Positions 1 to 7,730 of a stretch of 7,730 bases of DNA are shown in pieces (the first letter of the stretch is position 1; each line of letters begins with the position of its first letter). The stretch is taken from contig CAYQAJ010000244.1 in NCBI GenBank assembly GCA_964415245.1, positions 1 through 7,730 of the forward strand. The letters run 5' to 3'. Both the position numbers and the translations under genes were made by a program. The notes under the pieces are model-generated. The model made no database searches and had not been told where the DNA came from. It saw nothing but the letters and a program-made list of their open reading frames with translations. The DNA is from CAYQAJ01 sp964415245. Its GTDB lineage: Bacteria; Planctomycetota; Planctomycetia; Pirellulales; Pirellulaceae.

Positions 1-1366
<1,366 letters not shown>

Positions 1367-1412
1367 TGTCAATACCGTTCGAGTTTCCCTTGGCGTTGGG
1401 CCGAGGCTTCGG

Positions 1413-4061
1413 CTATTCGCGGGTAATGAATTCATCCAGATTCAAAAGTACGCGGCAGAGCGCGGTCCAGGCAGCTTGCTCGGTTGCTTCGTTCGAAGGA
1501 GCGGCCTCATTGTCGGTTGCGCCGATCGTGGCGCTGCCCTCGATCTGGTCGGGCGCGAGCGATTGGCGCTGCTGCACGAGAAACGCCGACAATCTCTCCA
1601 ATTCCGGCGCCCTCGGCTCGCGCGCCATGCTCAAGCGAAATGCGTATCGCACGCGCGCCGCGTCGTCGGCCACAGCGGCTTCGCTCAGCACGCGCCGCGC
1701 GAACTGTTGGGCCGCTTCGACGAACACCTCGTCGTTAGCCAGGGTGAGCGCTTGCAGCGGCGTGTTCGACCGCAGCCGACGCGTGCAGGTGACGTTGCCC
1801 CCCGGCGCGTCGAATACCGCCTGTGCCGGGTACGGGCTCGATCGCCAAAAGAACGTGTACATGCCGCGGCGATAGCGGTTGGCTCCCTTTTCGGTTCGCC
1901 ACGGCTTGGGGTCCTGGGTGAAGTCGAACACGCCGTCGGGTTGCGGGGGGTAAACGCTCGGTCCGCCGATCGTGCGGGTCAAGAGTCCGCTGGACACCAG
2001 CGCCGCATCACGCACGATTTCGGCCTCGATCCGCAGCCGCGATTGCCGGGCGAGCAGCCGGTTCTGCGGGTCGACCGACTCCAGATCGGGCCGGGCCAAC
2101 GACGCCTGCCGGTACGTGGCTGAGGTGACGATGAGCCGCAGCGCCGACTTGGGGCTCCACTCGCGCCGCACGAGCTCGACCGCCAGCCAATCCAACAGTT
2201 CGGGGTGCGAGGGCGGCGTGCCCATCAGGCCGAAGTCGTCTTCCGTCTCCACCAAGCCGCGTCCAAACAACTTCTGCCACCAGCGGTTGACGACGACCCG
2301 CGGCGTGAGCGGATTTTCCGCGTCGACCAACCAGCGGGCCAGGTCGAGGCGATCGGCCGGTTCGTCTCCCGGCGCAAGCTGCGGCAGCACGGTGGGAACG
2401 CCCCCTTCGACGCGTGGGCCATGATCGAGGAAGTTGCCGCGGCGGTGCACGTACGTTTCTCGCGGCTCGCTCCGCTCGCTTAGCACCATCGTGGTGGCGA
2501 TCTTCGGCTCGCTGCCCCGCAGACGCGAGATTTCCTCCAGCAGCGGAAAAGCCGCGCGTGCGTGCTCGGTGCGCTTGTAATGGTCCTCGAGCAGCTTTTT
2601 GTTCGCCGCGTCGCGCTCGTCGAACGGCATGTCGAACGCCACCTGCACCGGGCCGGGCAGATGCGAGCGCTCTTCGGGCGTGACTGACTTCTCCCATTCG
2701 CGCTGGCTGGCCTCGAATTCGGAGCGCTGTGCTTCCAGTTCCTTCTGCATCGCGTCGATGCGGCGGCGGATTTCGGCGCGTTTCTCCAGCTCTCCCGTGC
2801 GTACCTGCCATTGCGAGGGGACTTCGATTTCCGGCTCGTCGCAGTTGTTCAAGAGCGCGAACATGCGGTAGTAGTCGGCCTGCGTGATCGGGTCGAACTT
2901 GTGGTCGTGGCAGCGGGCGCATCCCAGCGTGAGGCCCAGGAATGCCGAGCCGGTTGTGGCGACGCGGTCGGCCACCGCCTCGACGCGGAACTGTTCGGCG
3001 TCCGTGCCCCCTTCCTCGTTGATGAGCGTGTTACGGTGAAAGCCCGTGGCCACCTGCTGATCGAGCGTCGCGTCGGGAAGCATGTCGCCGGCGATCTGGT
3101 CGATGGTGAACTGGTCGAACGGCAGGTCGCGGTTCCACGCGGCGATCACCCAATCGCGATAGGGCCAGATTTCGCGGGCAAAGTCGCGCGTGTAACCATG
3201 CGAGTCGGCGTACCGGGCCACGTCGAGCCAGTGACGTCCCCACCGCTCGCCCAGCGCCGGCGATGCCAGAAGCCGATCGACCAGCCGCTCATAAGCATCG
3301 GGTCGCTCGTCAGATGTGAACTCGTCGATCTCGTCGAGCGCTGGCGGCAGCCCCAGCAGGTCGAGCGACAACCGGCGGATCAACGTCGTGCGATCGGCCT
3401 CGGGCGACGGCGCGATTGCCTCGGATTGAAGTCGGGCGAGCACGAACGAATCGATGCCGTTGATGGGCCGGGCGGCGCTGTCATCGGTTGATTGGATAGA
3501 CGGATCGACGTCCGGCGGCACGTAGGCAATCGGCGGCTGGAAGGACCAGTGATCGCTTGCCGACGCCAGGTCCGATTCGTCGTCCGGCGCCGCGGCCCCT
3601 TGCTCGATCCACTGCCGCAGGACGGCGATCTGCGCATCAGTGAGCGCTGGCCCCTCGTTGGGCATTTTCGTGAGCAGGTCGGAGCCCGAGACGGCCAGGA
3701 ACAAAAAACTCTCGTCCGGTTTGCCCGGCACGACGGCGGGACCGCTTTCGCCTCCTTTGAGCGCACGCTTCGCCGTGTCGAGCCTTAGGCCCGACTGTTG
3801 CTCGTCGGGCCCGTGGCACTTGATGCACCGCGTTTGCAGGATGGGCCGCACCTCGCGAAGGTAGAAACTCTCGGTCGCGGCCGATTCTTGGTCCGACGCG
3901 GGCTGCTCGGCCGACGTGGGCTCCTCAGCCGACGCGGGCTCCTGCGTGGGAGCCGACGTTGCAAAGAACGACGCACCGATCAACGCGCCTGCGATCATCG
4001 CGCACGGCACGAGCCGGCGTTTCGCGCGCATTGCGCGTGCGTACAGCGAAGGAGATTGCAT
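1413..4061 (-). CDS. PSCyt1-DUF1549 (PSCyt2)-DUF1553 (PSD1) cytochrome-type exported protein
   Basis: Complete 882-residue protein, within the usual size of the family. An N-terminal basic stretch and hydrophobic segment (about 13-36) suggest export. An acidic, Ala/Pro/Ser-rich linker (about 39-64) follows. PSCyt1 (about 65-158) has a c-type heme motif CIKCH (79-83) and a possible axial Met in TKMPNEGP (Met133). DUF1549 (about 202-410) has WGRHWLDVARYADSHGY (274-290) and a second heme-type motif CARCHDHKFDP (381-391). A charged, probably coiled-coil stretch (about 422-460) leads to the conserved ETYVHRRGNFLDHGP (535-549). DUF1553 (about 570-830) includes VNRWWQKLFGRGLVETEDDFG (591-611) and RSNTPLQALTLANDE (764-778). 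It probably acts outside the cytoplasm; electron transfer is inferred only from the heme motifs. The gene begins 18 bp after the SMP-30-like gene. A weak GGAAAG (4067-4072) sits 5 nt before this ATG; a second in-frame ATG at 4029-4031 would also give a good signal peptide. Confidence 0.95.
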   Translation of the reverse strand: MQSPSLYARAMRAKRRLVPCAMIAGALIGASFFATSAPTQEPASAEEPTSAEQPASDQESAATESFYLREVRPILQTRCIKCHGPDEQQSGLRLDTAKRALKGGESGPAVVPGKPDESFLFLAVSGSDLLTKMPNEGPALTDAQIAVLRQWIEQGAAAPDDESDLASASDHWSFQPPIAYVPPDVDPSIQSTDDSAARPINGIDSFVLARLQSEAIAPSPEADRTTLIRRLSLDLLGLPPALDEIDEFTSDERPDAYERLVDRLLASPALGERWGRHWLDVARYADSHGYTRDFAREIWPYRDWVIAAWNRDLPFDQFTIDQIAGDMLPDATLDQQVATGFHRNTLINEEGGTDAEQFRVEAVADRVATTGSAFLGLTLGCARCHDHKFDPITQADYYRMFALLNNCDEPEIEVPSQWQVRTGELEKRAEIRRRIDAMQKELEAQRSEFEASQREWEKSVTPEERSHLPGPVQVAFDMPFDERDAANKKLLEDHYKRTEHARAAFPLLEEISRLRGSEPKIATTMVLSERSEPRETYVHRRGNFLDHGPRVEGGVPTVLPQLAPGDEPADRLDLARWLVDAENPLTPRVVVNRWWQKLFGRGLVETEDDFGLMGTPPSHPELLDWLAVELVRREWSPKSALRLIVTSATYRQASLARPDLESVDPQNRLLARQSRLRIEAEIVRDAALVSSGLLTRTIGGPSVYPPQPDGVFDFTQDPKPWRTEKGANRYRRGMYTFFWRSSPYPAQAVFDAPGGNVTCTRRLRSNTPLQALTLANDEVFVEAAQQFARRVLSEAAVADDAARVRYAFRLSMAREPRAPELERLSAFLVQQRQSLAPDQIEGSATIGATDNEAAPSNEATEQAAWTALCRVLLNLDEFITRE
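3895..3948 (-). repeat. Three imperfect 18-bp tandem repeats encoding a Pro/Ala/Ser/Glu linker
   Basis: Units 3895-3912, 3913-3930 and 3931-3948 each start gacg(c/t)gggct on the plus strand; the first two differ at three positions. On the coding strand they give hexapeptides EPASAE, EPTSAE and QPASDQ (residues 41-58). They lie between the signal segment and the PSCyt1 heme domain. This looks like a flexible spacer that grew by slippage and may vary in length between strains. Confidence 0.7.
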
Positions 4062-4079
4062 CGTCGCTTTCCGTAAGCT

Positions 4080-5090
4080 TCAGTCGCGCTTTTTCGCGGG
4101 CAGGATGACCAAGCCCTTCACGCCCAGGTCGATGCGGAACACACCGCCGCCGCCCGATTCGGCGCCCAGCCCGCCGGTGATGAAGAGCTGATCCATCTCC
4201 GGGCCGCCGAACGCCACGTTGCTGGTGGTGACGTTGCCGCCGTCGTAGCGGGCGATCAGCTTTCCTTCGGGGCTCAGTACCTGCACCTGCTTCATGCCGT
4301 AGTGGGCGATGTACAGATTGCCGGCCGCGTCGAGGCACATGCCGTCGGGCTGGTTGTCGATCTGCCCCTTCGATTCGTTCTTCTTGGGCAGTTCGGCCAG
4401 CACTTTACGCTCGCGCACTTTGCCGGGGCCGAGCACTTCATAGACCAGCATGCGGTTCTTCTGGCTCTCGCACACGTAGAGCTTTTTCCCATCGGGTGTC
4501 AGCGCGGTGCCGTTGGGGAATGCCAGTCCGTCGTCGATCAGGTGAGTCGTTCCCTTGGCGTCGACGTAGTGGACGGTGCCGATGGGGTTGTCGACGCCGC
4601 TCCCACCGGGGTCGGTAAAGTAGAAACCGCCGTTGGGCGTGTCGAGCGTCAGGTCGTTGGGGCCGCGGAGCGGTTTGCCGTCGCACTCCTTCGAGGCGGG
4701 ATCGAGCAGTTTGCCATCGGCCGACAGTCGCAGCACCGCGTGCTGGCTGGCGTCGCATACGAGGTGCGTTCCGTCGGCCAGTATCTTGTGGCCGTTCGGA
4801 GCGCCCGTTTCGGCCCACACTTCGTTCTTGCCGTCGAGCGAGAACTTGGTAATCGACTTGTCCCAGGAGACGTAACCGTTTCCCGCGTGATCGAACACGA
4901 CCCCCTCGCAGTACTTCGGCACGGTGAAGAGCTCGACCGTTTCGACTTTGCCCGGGTCGGGCGGATCGGCGCCCCACGCGGAGCGCGAAACCGCAAGCGG
5001 CGTGGCGGCGGCAAGGGCTGCGGCAGCAGTGGCTGCGGCGACGATCAGAAGGTGCGCGGCGAGCAGATCGAGCGACATGCGGCGCTTCAT
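4080..5090 (-). CDS. SMP-30/gluconolactonase-like beta-propeller protein, secreted
   Basis: From the chosen start the protein has 336 residues. The N-terminus (MKRRMSLD, then a long Ala/Leu-rich segment to about residue 40) is a signal peptide with likely cleavage near AWGA/DPP. The remainder is a six-bladed propeller of the SMP-30/LRE family, whose known members hydrolyse sugar lactones using one divalent metal. The four expected metal or active-site positions are present: Glu62 in KYCEGVVFD, Asn145 in RGPNDLTLD, Asn193 in FPNGTALTPDG and Asp249 in QPDGMCLD. Substrate is unknown; lactonase activity is inferred. The frame is open upstream to an ATG at 5151-5153. I prefer the ATG at 5088-5090 because it begins the signal peptide directly and has GGAG (5100-5103) 9 nt upstream. 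It is the first gene of the leftward operon and ends 18 bp before the PSCyt/PSD1 gene. Confidence 0.9.
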   Translation of the reverse strand: MKRRMSLDLLAAHLLIVAAATAAAALAAATPLAVSRSAWGADPPDPGKVETVELFTVPKYCEGVVFDHAGNGYVSWDKSITKFSLDGKNEVWAETGAPNGHKILADGTHLVCDASQHAVLRLSADGKLLDPASKECDGKPLRGPNDLTLDTPNGGFYFTDPGGSGVDNPIGTVHYVDAKGTTHLIDDGLAFPNGTALTPDGKKLYVCESQKNRMLVYEVLGPGKVRERKVLAELPKKNESKGQIDNQPDGMCLDAAGNLYIAHYGMKQVQVLSPEGKLIARYDGGNVTTSNVAFGGPEMDQLFITGGLGAESGGGGVFRIDLGVKGLVILPAKKRD

Positions 5091-5099
5091 GGGTGGTTT

Positions 5100-5103
5100 C
5101 TCC
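5100..5103 (-). promoter_or_regulatory. Ribosome binding site for the SMP-30-like gene
   Basis: On the minus strand GGAG precedes the ATG at 5088-5090 by 9 nt. This helps to choose that ATG over the upstream in-frame ATG at 5151-5153, and matches the position where the signal peptide begins. Confidence 0.55.
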
Positions 5104-5132
5104 GGGAGTGCCAATTGCTTGCGAAGGTTGCG

Positions 5133-5160
5133 ATTTAAGATCGGGCGGATCAAGACTCAA
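5133..5160 (-). promoter_or_regulatory. Possible sigma70-type promoter for the leftward operon
   Basis: On the minus strand a TTGAGT (5155-5160) is separated by 16 bp from TTAAAT (5133-5138); each matches four of six consensus bases. Transcription from here would give a leader of roughly 35 nt before the SMP-30-like ATG. The match is moderate and planctomycetal promoters are poorly defined, so this is a candidate only. Confidence 0.3.
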
Positions 5161-5285
5161 GCCCCAGCCAGCGTTTACCTTACAAACCGGTCGCTCGGCT
5201 GGCAAGCAAATACGCGGTTTGAAGCGTTCGGCAAGGTCACGGGCCCTTCAAAAGTTGCTTGTATCTTGCCGCACGGCGCGCGATA

Positions 5286-5313
5286 TTGACCGCGATCGCA
5301 GGAAACGTATCGT
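5286..5313 (+). promoter_or_regulatory. Possible sigma70-type promoter for the DUF1559-G8 unit
   Basis: TTGACC (5286-5291, five of six consensus bases) is followed after 16 bp by TATCGT (5308-5313, four of six). The leader to the DUF1559 start would be about 140 nt, which is long. It is the best pair I found by eye on the plus strand of this intergenic region, and remains tentative. Confidence 0.3.
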
Positions 5314-5441
5314 GCGAGGAGTCAAGCCCGTGAAACTTGGAAACGGGCCCGCGAAGCGTCGACGGTACGAGCCCGTGCGCGACGCGGAGTTATCGCGGTC
5401 GAGCGCGCCACCGTTTGCGGTGCGCCGGCTTCGCCATTGGC

Positions 5442-5448
5442 GAGGGAG
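5442..5448 (+). promoter_or_regulatory. Ribosome binding site for the DUF1559 gene
   Basis: GAGGGAG is a strong Shine-Dalgarno sequence. It lies 7 nt before an in-frame GTG (5456-5458) and 10 nt before the ATG (5459-5461). Only 2 nt separate it from an out-of-frame ATG at 5451, which opens a two-codon frame (ATG ACG TGA) ending in the overlapping TGATG. It supports a start at 5456 or 5459 rather than far upstream. Confidence 0.6.
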
Positions 5449-5458
5449 CTATGACGTG

Positions 5459-6571
5459 ATGCGGCCATTCACACGCCGGACACGATCGCGCGGCCGCATC
5501 AGGCACGTGGAAGTGCTGGTTGTGCTAATCGTTGTGGCGATTGGGGCCATCGTGGCGCTCCGGATGACGTACTCCACGCGCGTGCGCGCGCAACAGGCGG
5601 AGTGCCGCAACAACCTGCGGGCGCTGGGGTTGGCGTGTCATTCCTATTCCGACGCATGGGGCTGCTTGCCGTGGAACTGGGATTCCGCTTGGGGCGGTCA
5701 TCCCAGTCACCGGGAACCGGACCCCTATGCGTATCCCGATCGGCCGTTTTCTTGGATCGTGGCGGTTCTGCCCTTTTTCGAGGAGCAGGCGGTCTACGAT
5801 AAAATCGACTTTGACGTCGACCAGGGAAACGCAGGCGACAACGGCGCGAGTATGCGAGACCAGCCCCGGGGCAAAGTCAATAACAACCTTTTCACTCGTG
5901 AGCTAGTGCTGAAGTCGCTGTTGTGCCCTGCTAATTTGCAACCGTCGGTGCCTAAGGGTCAAAACCGTGGATATGCAGACGGCGGCGGTAGCGGCCCTCC
6001 CGCGGCTCGCACCGACTATACCGGCAACATGGGGCATGTGTGGGGTGGATGGCGTGACTGCGCGGCGATTCCCGATTTCGGTCATACCACGAATGTGTTC
6101 ATTCGCGATCAACAGGGCACTCCCTGGGTCGACGGGGACTGGGATAGCCACATGCCGCGTTGTCAGGGGCTGTTCTATTACCGTGGCTCGGCCAGGTTAG
6201 ACGAGTGCCTCGATGGTACGGCCAACACGCTCATGCTCATCGAGGATTACCACTGGCGCGGAGGCAACGATCGCAGGGCACGGTTCGACACCGGCAACAC
6301 GCCCGACTCGGCCTGGATGAACCCACTGGCGGCGATTTCTAACCTTCGTCTGCCGATGAACACCAGAAACAAGGCGTGGCTGGGGCAGGCCGGCGACGTT
6401 CGCTGCCACGGTTGGAGCAGTAACCATCACGGAGGTGCAAACGCCTGCCTCGCCGACGCCAGCGTGAAGTTTTTCAGCCAGGACATGGACCACTTTGTGC
6501 GCTACGCGCTGGCAACCAAGGCAGGCGGCGAGGGAATTTCGACCGATGACCCCCTAGGGAGCGAGAAATGA
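5459..6571 (+). CDS. DUF1559 family pilin-like protein
   Basis: 370 residues from the ATG; the adjacent GTG (5456) would add one. The N-terminus is basic, then a single hydrophobic helix (about 17-34), then QQAECRNNLRALGLACHSY (45-63), the DUF1559 version of a type IV pilin/pseudopilin N-terminus. Further family marks are SWIVAVLPFFEEQAVYD (98-114), LLCP (154-157), TDYTGNMG (185-192), GLFYYRGSARLDECLDGTANT (237-257), SSNHHGGANACLADASVKFF (320-339) and ALATKAGGEGIS (350-361). The family is hugely expanded in Planctomycetes; its roles are mostly unknown, and cell-surface or secretion-related functions are guesses. Oddities: the usual GFTLVE processing motif is replaced by RIRHVE, keeping the Val-Glu but not the glycine in place; the usual ADGS near the C-terminus is ADAS; and there are nine cysteines. 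The stop overlaps the next gene by 4 bp, so the two are probably translationally coupled. Confidence 0.9.
   Translation: MRPFTRRTRSRGRIRHVEVLVVLIVVAIGAIVALRMTYSTRVRAQQAECRNNLRALGLACHSYSDAWGCLPWNWDSAWGGHPSHREPDPYAYPDRPFSWIVAVLPFFEEQAVYDKIDFDVDQGNAGDNGASMRDQPRGKVNNNLFTRELVLKSLLCPANLQPSVPKGQNRGYADGGGSGPPAARTDYTGNMGHVWGGWRDCAAIPDFGHTTNVFIRDQQGTPWVDGDWDSHMPRCQGLFYYRGSARLDECLDGTANTLMLIEDYHWRGGNDRRARFDTGNTPDSAWMNPLAAISNLRLPMNTRNKAWLGQAGDVRCHGWSSNHHGGANACLADASVKFFSQDMDHFVRYALATKAGGEGISTDDPLGSEK
6556..6561 (+). promoter_or_regulatory. Ribosome binding site for the G8-domain gene
   Basis: AGGGAG lies inside the last codons of the DUF1559 gene, 6 nt before the ATG at 6568. The spacing is ideal and fixes the start of the G8-domain gene at the ATGA overlap. 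Confidence 0.7.
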
Positions 6572-7730
6572 TACTGCGGAAAATCAAGTGGCGGCGAGGT
6601 GCTTGCGCAGCGGCAATTCTGGTAGTCATGGGGGTTGCGGTACTTGCGATTCGATCGCGCGCCGGTGCCGACGACACGGACGGGGCGAAAGACGCAAAAT
6701 CGGCAGACGACACCACGCCCGCCAAGGTAGAGACTGCCGGCGGACGGGCGTTCACGCCGATCGAGTTTTCGATCCAATCGGTGCGCGACGGAAACTGGTC
6801 GGACCCCGAAACGTGGGAGCCGAAGCGCGTGCCCGGAGCGGGCGACCGGGTGCGCGTCGCGCGAGGCACCACGGTTGTCTACGACGTGGAAAGTACCGAC
6901 GTCATTCGCCTGGTGCAGGTCGTCGGCACGCTACGGTTCGCCCGCGATCGCGACACGTTGCTCTCGGTCGGCATTCTCAAAGTGCAGAACAGCGAGGCCT
7001 GTTCCGAGGAAGGTTTTGCGTGCGACATGCACGACACCAACGAGAACGGCGAGCCGTACTTGCGCCCCGCCGGCGACATCCCCCTGTTGGAAGTCGGCAC
7101 GGCCGACAATCCGATCCCCGCCGGCGTACGGGCGCGCATCGTGCTGCACTACGTCGACGGAATGAATCGCAACGACGCCCCGGCGCTGGCCTGCTGTTCG
7201 GCGCGCATGGAATTGCACGGGGCGCCCATGAGCCGCACGTGGGTCGATCTGGGGGCCGACGTCGAGCCAGGCGCTCGCGAAGTGCTGCTGGACGAAGAGG
7301 TGACCGGTTGGCGCGTGGGCGACGAAGTGATCGTCACCGGCTCGCAGCAACAAGACAGTCTGGGCGGGCGGTTCCGCGAGTCGCCCGATCGCCTGAGCAC
7401 CGAGCGGCGCAAGATCGCCTCGCTCGAAGAAAGGCGGCTGGTTCTCGACGAGCCGCTTGCCCACCCGCACTCGGGCAACGGGCGGATGCGGAGCGAAGTG
7501 GCCAATCTGTCGCGCAACGTGGTAGTTGCGAGTGCCGATCCAGGCGGAGTTCGCGGGCACACCATCTATCACCAGCAAAGCCGCGGCTCGATCAGTTACG
7601 CGCGGTTCGACAGCCTGGGCAAGGAGAACACGCTCGGCCGCTACCCGATTCACTTTCACCTGGTGGGCGACTCGATGCGCGGTTCGAGCGTGGTGGGGGC
7701 GGCGATCGTCGATTCGCACAACCGCTGGAT
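6568..7730 (+). CDS. G8-domain, CEMIP/TMEM2-like beta-helix protein (5' part only)
   Basis: 387 codons are readable before the window ends; the gene continues to the right. The N-terminus is basic (RKIKWRR) with one hydrophobic segment (about 12-28), so it is a signal peptide or membrane anchor. An Asp/Lys-rich linker (about 33-60) follows. A G8 domain begins near residue 68: DGNWSDPETWEPKRVPGAGDRV (74-95) carries its typical Trp and Gly pattern. Farther on are CCSARMELHGAPMSRTW (209-225) and GRYPIHFHLVGD (357-368), the signature of the segment after G8 in CEMIP, TMEM2 and fibrocystin-like proteins, which leads into a right-handed parallel beta-helix. Animal CEMIP and TMEM2 are linked to hyaluronan breakdown; polysaccharide binding or cleavage here is inference. 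Cysteines 145, 152, 209 and 210 could form disulfides, consistent with export. The start overlaps the DUF1559 stop (ATGA) and has its own ribosome site. Confidence 0.88.
   Translation, partial: MILRKIKWRRGACAAAILVVMGVAVLAIRSRAGADDTDGAKDAKSADDTTPAKVETAGGRAFTPIEFSIQSVRDGNWSDPETWEPKRVPGAGDRVRVARGTTVVYDVESTDVIRLVQVVGTLRFARDRDTLLSVGILKVQNSEACSEEGFACDMHDTNENGEPYLRPAGDIPLLEVGTADNPIPAGVRARIVLHYVDGMNRNDAPALACCSARMELHGAPMSRTWVDLGADVEPGAREVLLDEEVTGWRVGDEVIVTGSQQQDSLGGRFRESPDRLSTERRKIASLEERRLVLDEPLAHPHSGNGRMRSEVANLSRNVVVASADPGGVRGHTIYHQQSRGSISYARFDSLGKENTLGRYPIHFHLVGDSMRGSSVVGAAIVDSHNRW

Larger units (their letters stand above)
5091..5458. other. Divergent intergenic region between the two operons
   Basis: About 365 bp separate the start of the SMP-30-like gene from the start of the DUF1559 gene. 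The region must contain the promoters of both units. I see one candidate sigma70-type promoter in each direction. There is also a weak pair of inverted 6-mers, GCCAGC (5167-5172) and GCTGGC (5198-5203). I see no convincing RNA gene, riboswitch, terminator or protein-coding gene. The plus-strand frame is open through the region, but its translation is basic, low in recognisable content and lies upstream of a natural pilin-type N-terminus. Confidence 0.6.

Noticed and set aside
2811..3491. Long plus-strand open frame opposite the PSCyt/PSD1 gene
   Set aside because: It is a mirror frame of conserved DUF1549 sequence with no recognisable motif.
4302..5138. 278-codon plus-strand open frame opposite the SMP-30-like gene
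   Set aside because: The opposite strand encodes a complete propeller protein with intact metal-site residues; this frame shows only mirror-coded repeats.
5091..5153. Upstream start of the SMP-30-like gene at 5151-5153
   Set aside because: It would put 21 extra residues before a normal signal peptide and would overlap the candidate promoter; the ATG at 5088-5090 has its own GGAG.
5164..5203. Inverted 6-mers as a terminator or operator
   Set aside because: The arms are only six bases, the loop is about 25 bases and no T-run follows, so this is not convincing as a terminator and weak as an operator.
5093..5458. N-terminal extension of the DUF1559 frame by 122 codons
   Set aside because: The extension is basic, featureless and would place the pilin-like membrane helix in the middle of the protein. 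A strong ribosome site lies at 5442-5448, just before the chosen start.
6931..7719. 262-codon minus-strand open frame opposite the G8-domain gene
   Set aside because: The plus strand has clear G8 and GRYPIHFHL motifs and a ribosome site; the reverse frame has no support.

Overview
The window is GC-rich. It carries families that are almost a signature of Planctomycetes (most likely Pirellulales): a DUF1501 protein, a fused PSCyt1/DUF1549/DUF1553 cytochrome-type protein, a DUF1559 pilin-like protein and a G8-domain beta-helix protein. The assignment rests on family content only; there is no rRNA or tRNA here to confirm it.

Layout: two divergent transcription units leave a shared intergenic region at about 5091-5458. 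Leftward (minus strand) runs a predicted three-gene operon. First is a secreted SMP-30/gluconolactonase-like beta-propeller protein (4080-5090). After 18 bp comes an 882-residue PSCyt1-PSCyt2-PSD1 protein with two CxxCH motifs (1413-4061). After 46 bp comes a DUF1501 protein with a Tat-like N-terminus (1-1366), whose C-terminus is cut by the window edge and which contains a 10-N assembly gap at 390-399. Rightward (plus strand) runs a DUF1559 protein (5459-6571). Its stop overlaps the start of a membrane-anchored or secreted G8-domain, CEMIP/TMEM2-like protein by four bases (6568-7730, cut by the right edge).

How they may work together: every protein has an N-terminal export or membrane signal, so the window encodes an extracytoplasmic set. 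The leftward operon pairs the usual planctomycetal PSCyt/PSD1 and DUF1501 partners, whose biochemical role is unestablished, with a lactonase-type propeller that keeps its four expected metal-site residues. The rightward pair joins a pseudopilin-like protein to a probable polysaccharide-active or polysaccharide-binding beta-helix protein. A link to degradation of complex, possibly sulfated or glycosaminoglycan-like polysaccharides is inference from family biology.

I found no CRISPR array, RNA gene, insertion sequence, phage gene or defence system. The least routine items are the DUF1559-G8 coupling, the eroded prepilin motif of the DUF1559 protein, and the insertion plus assembly gap in DUF1501.
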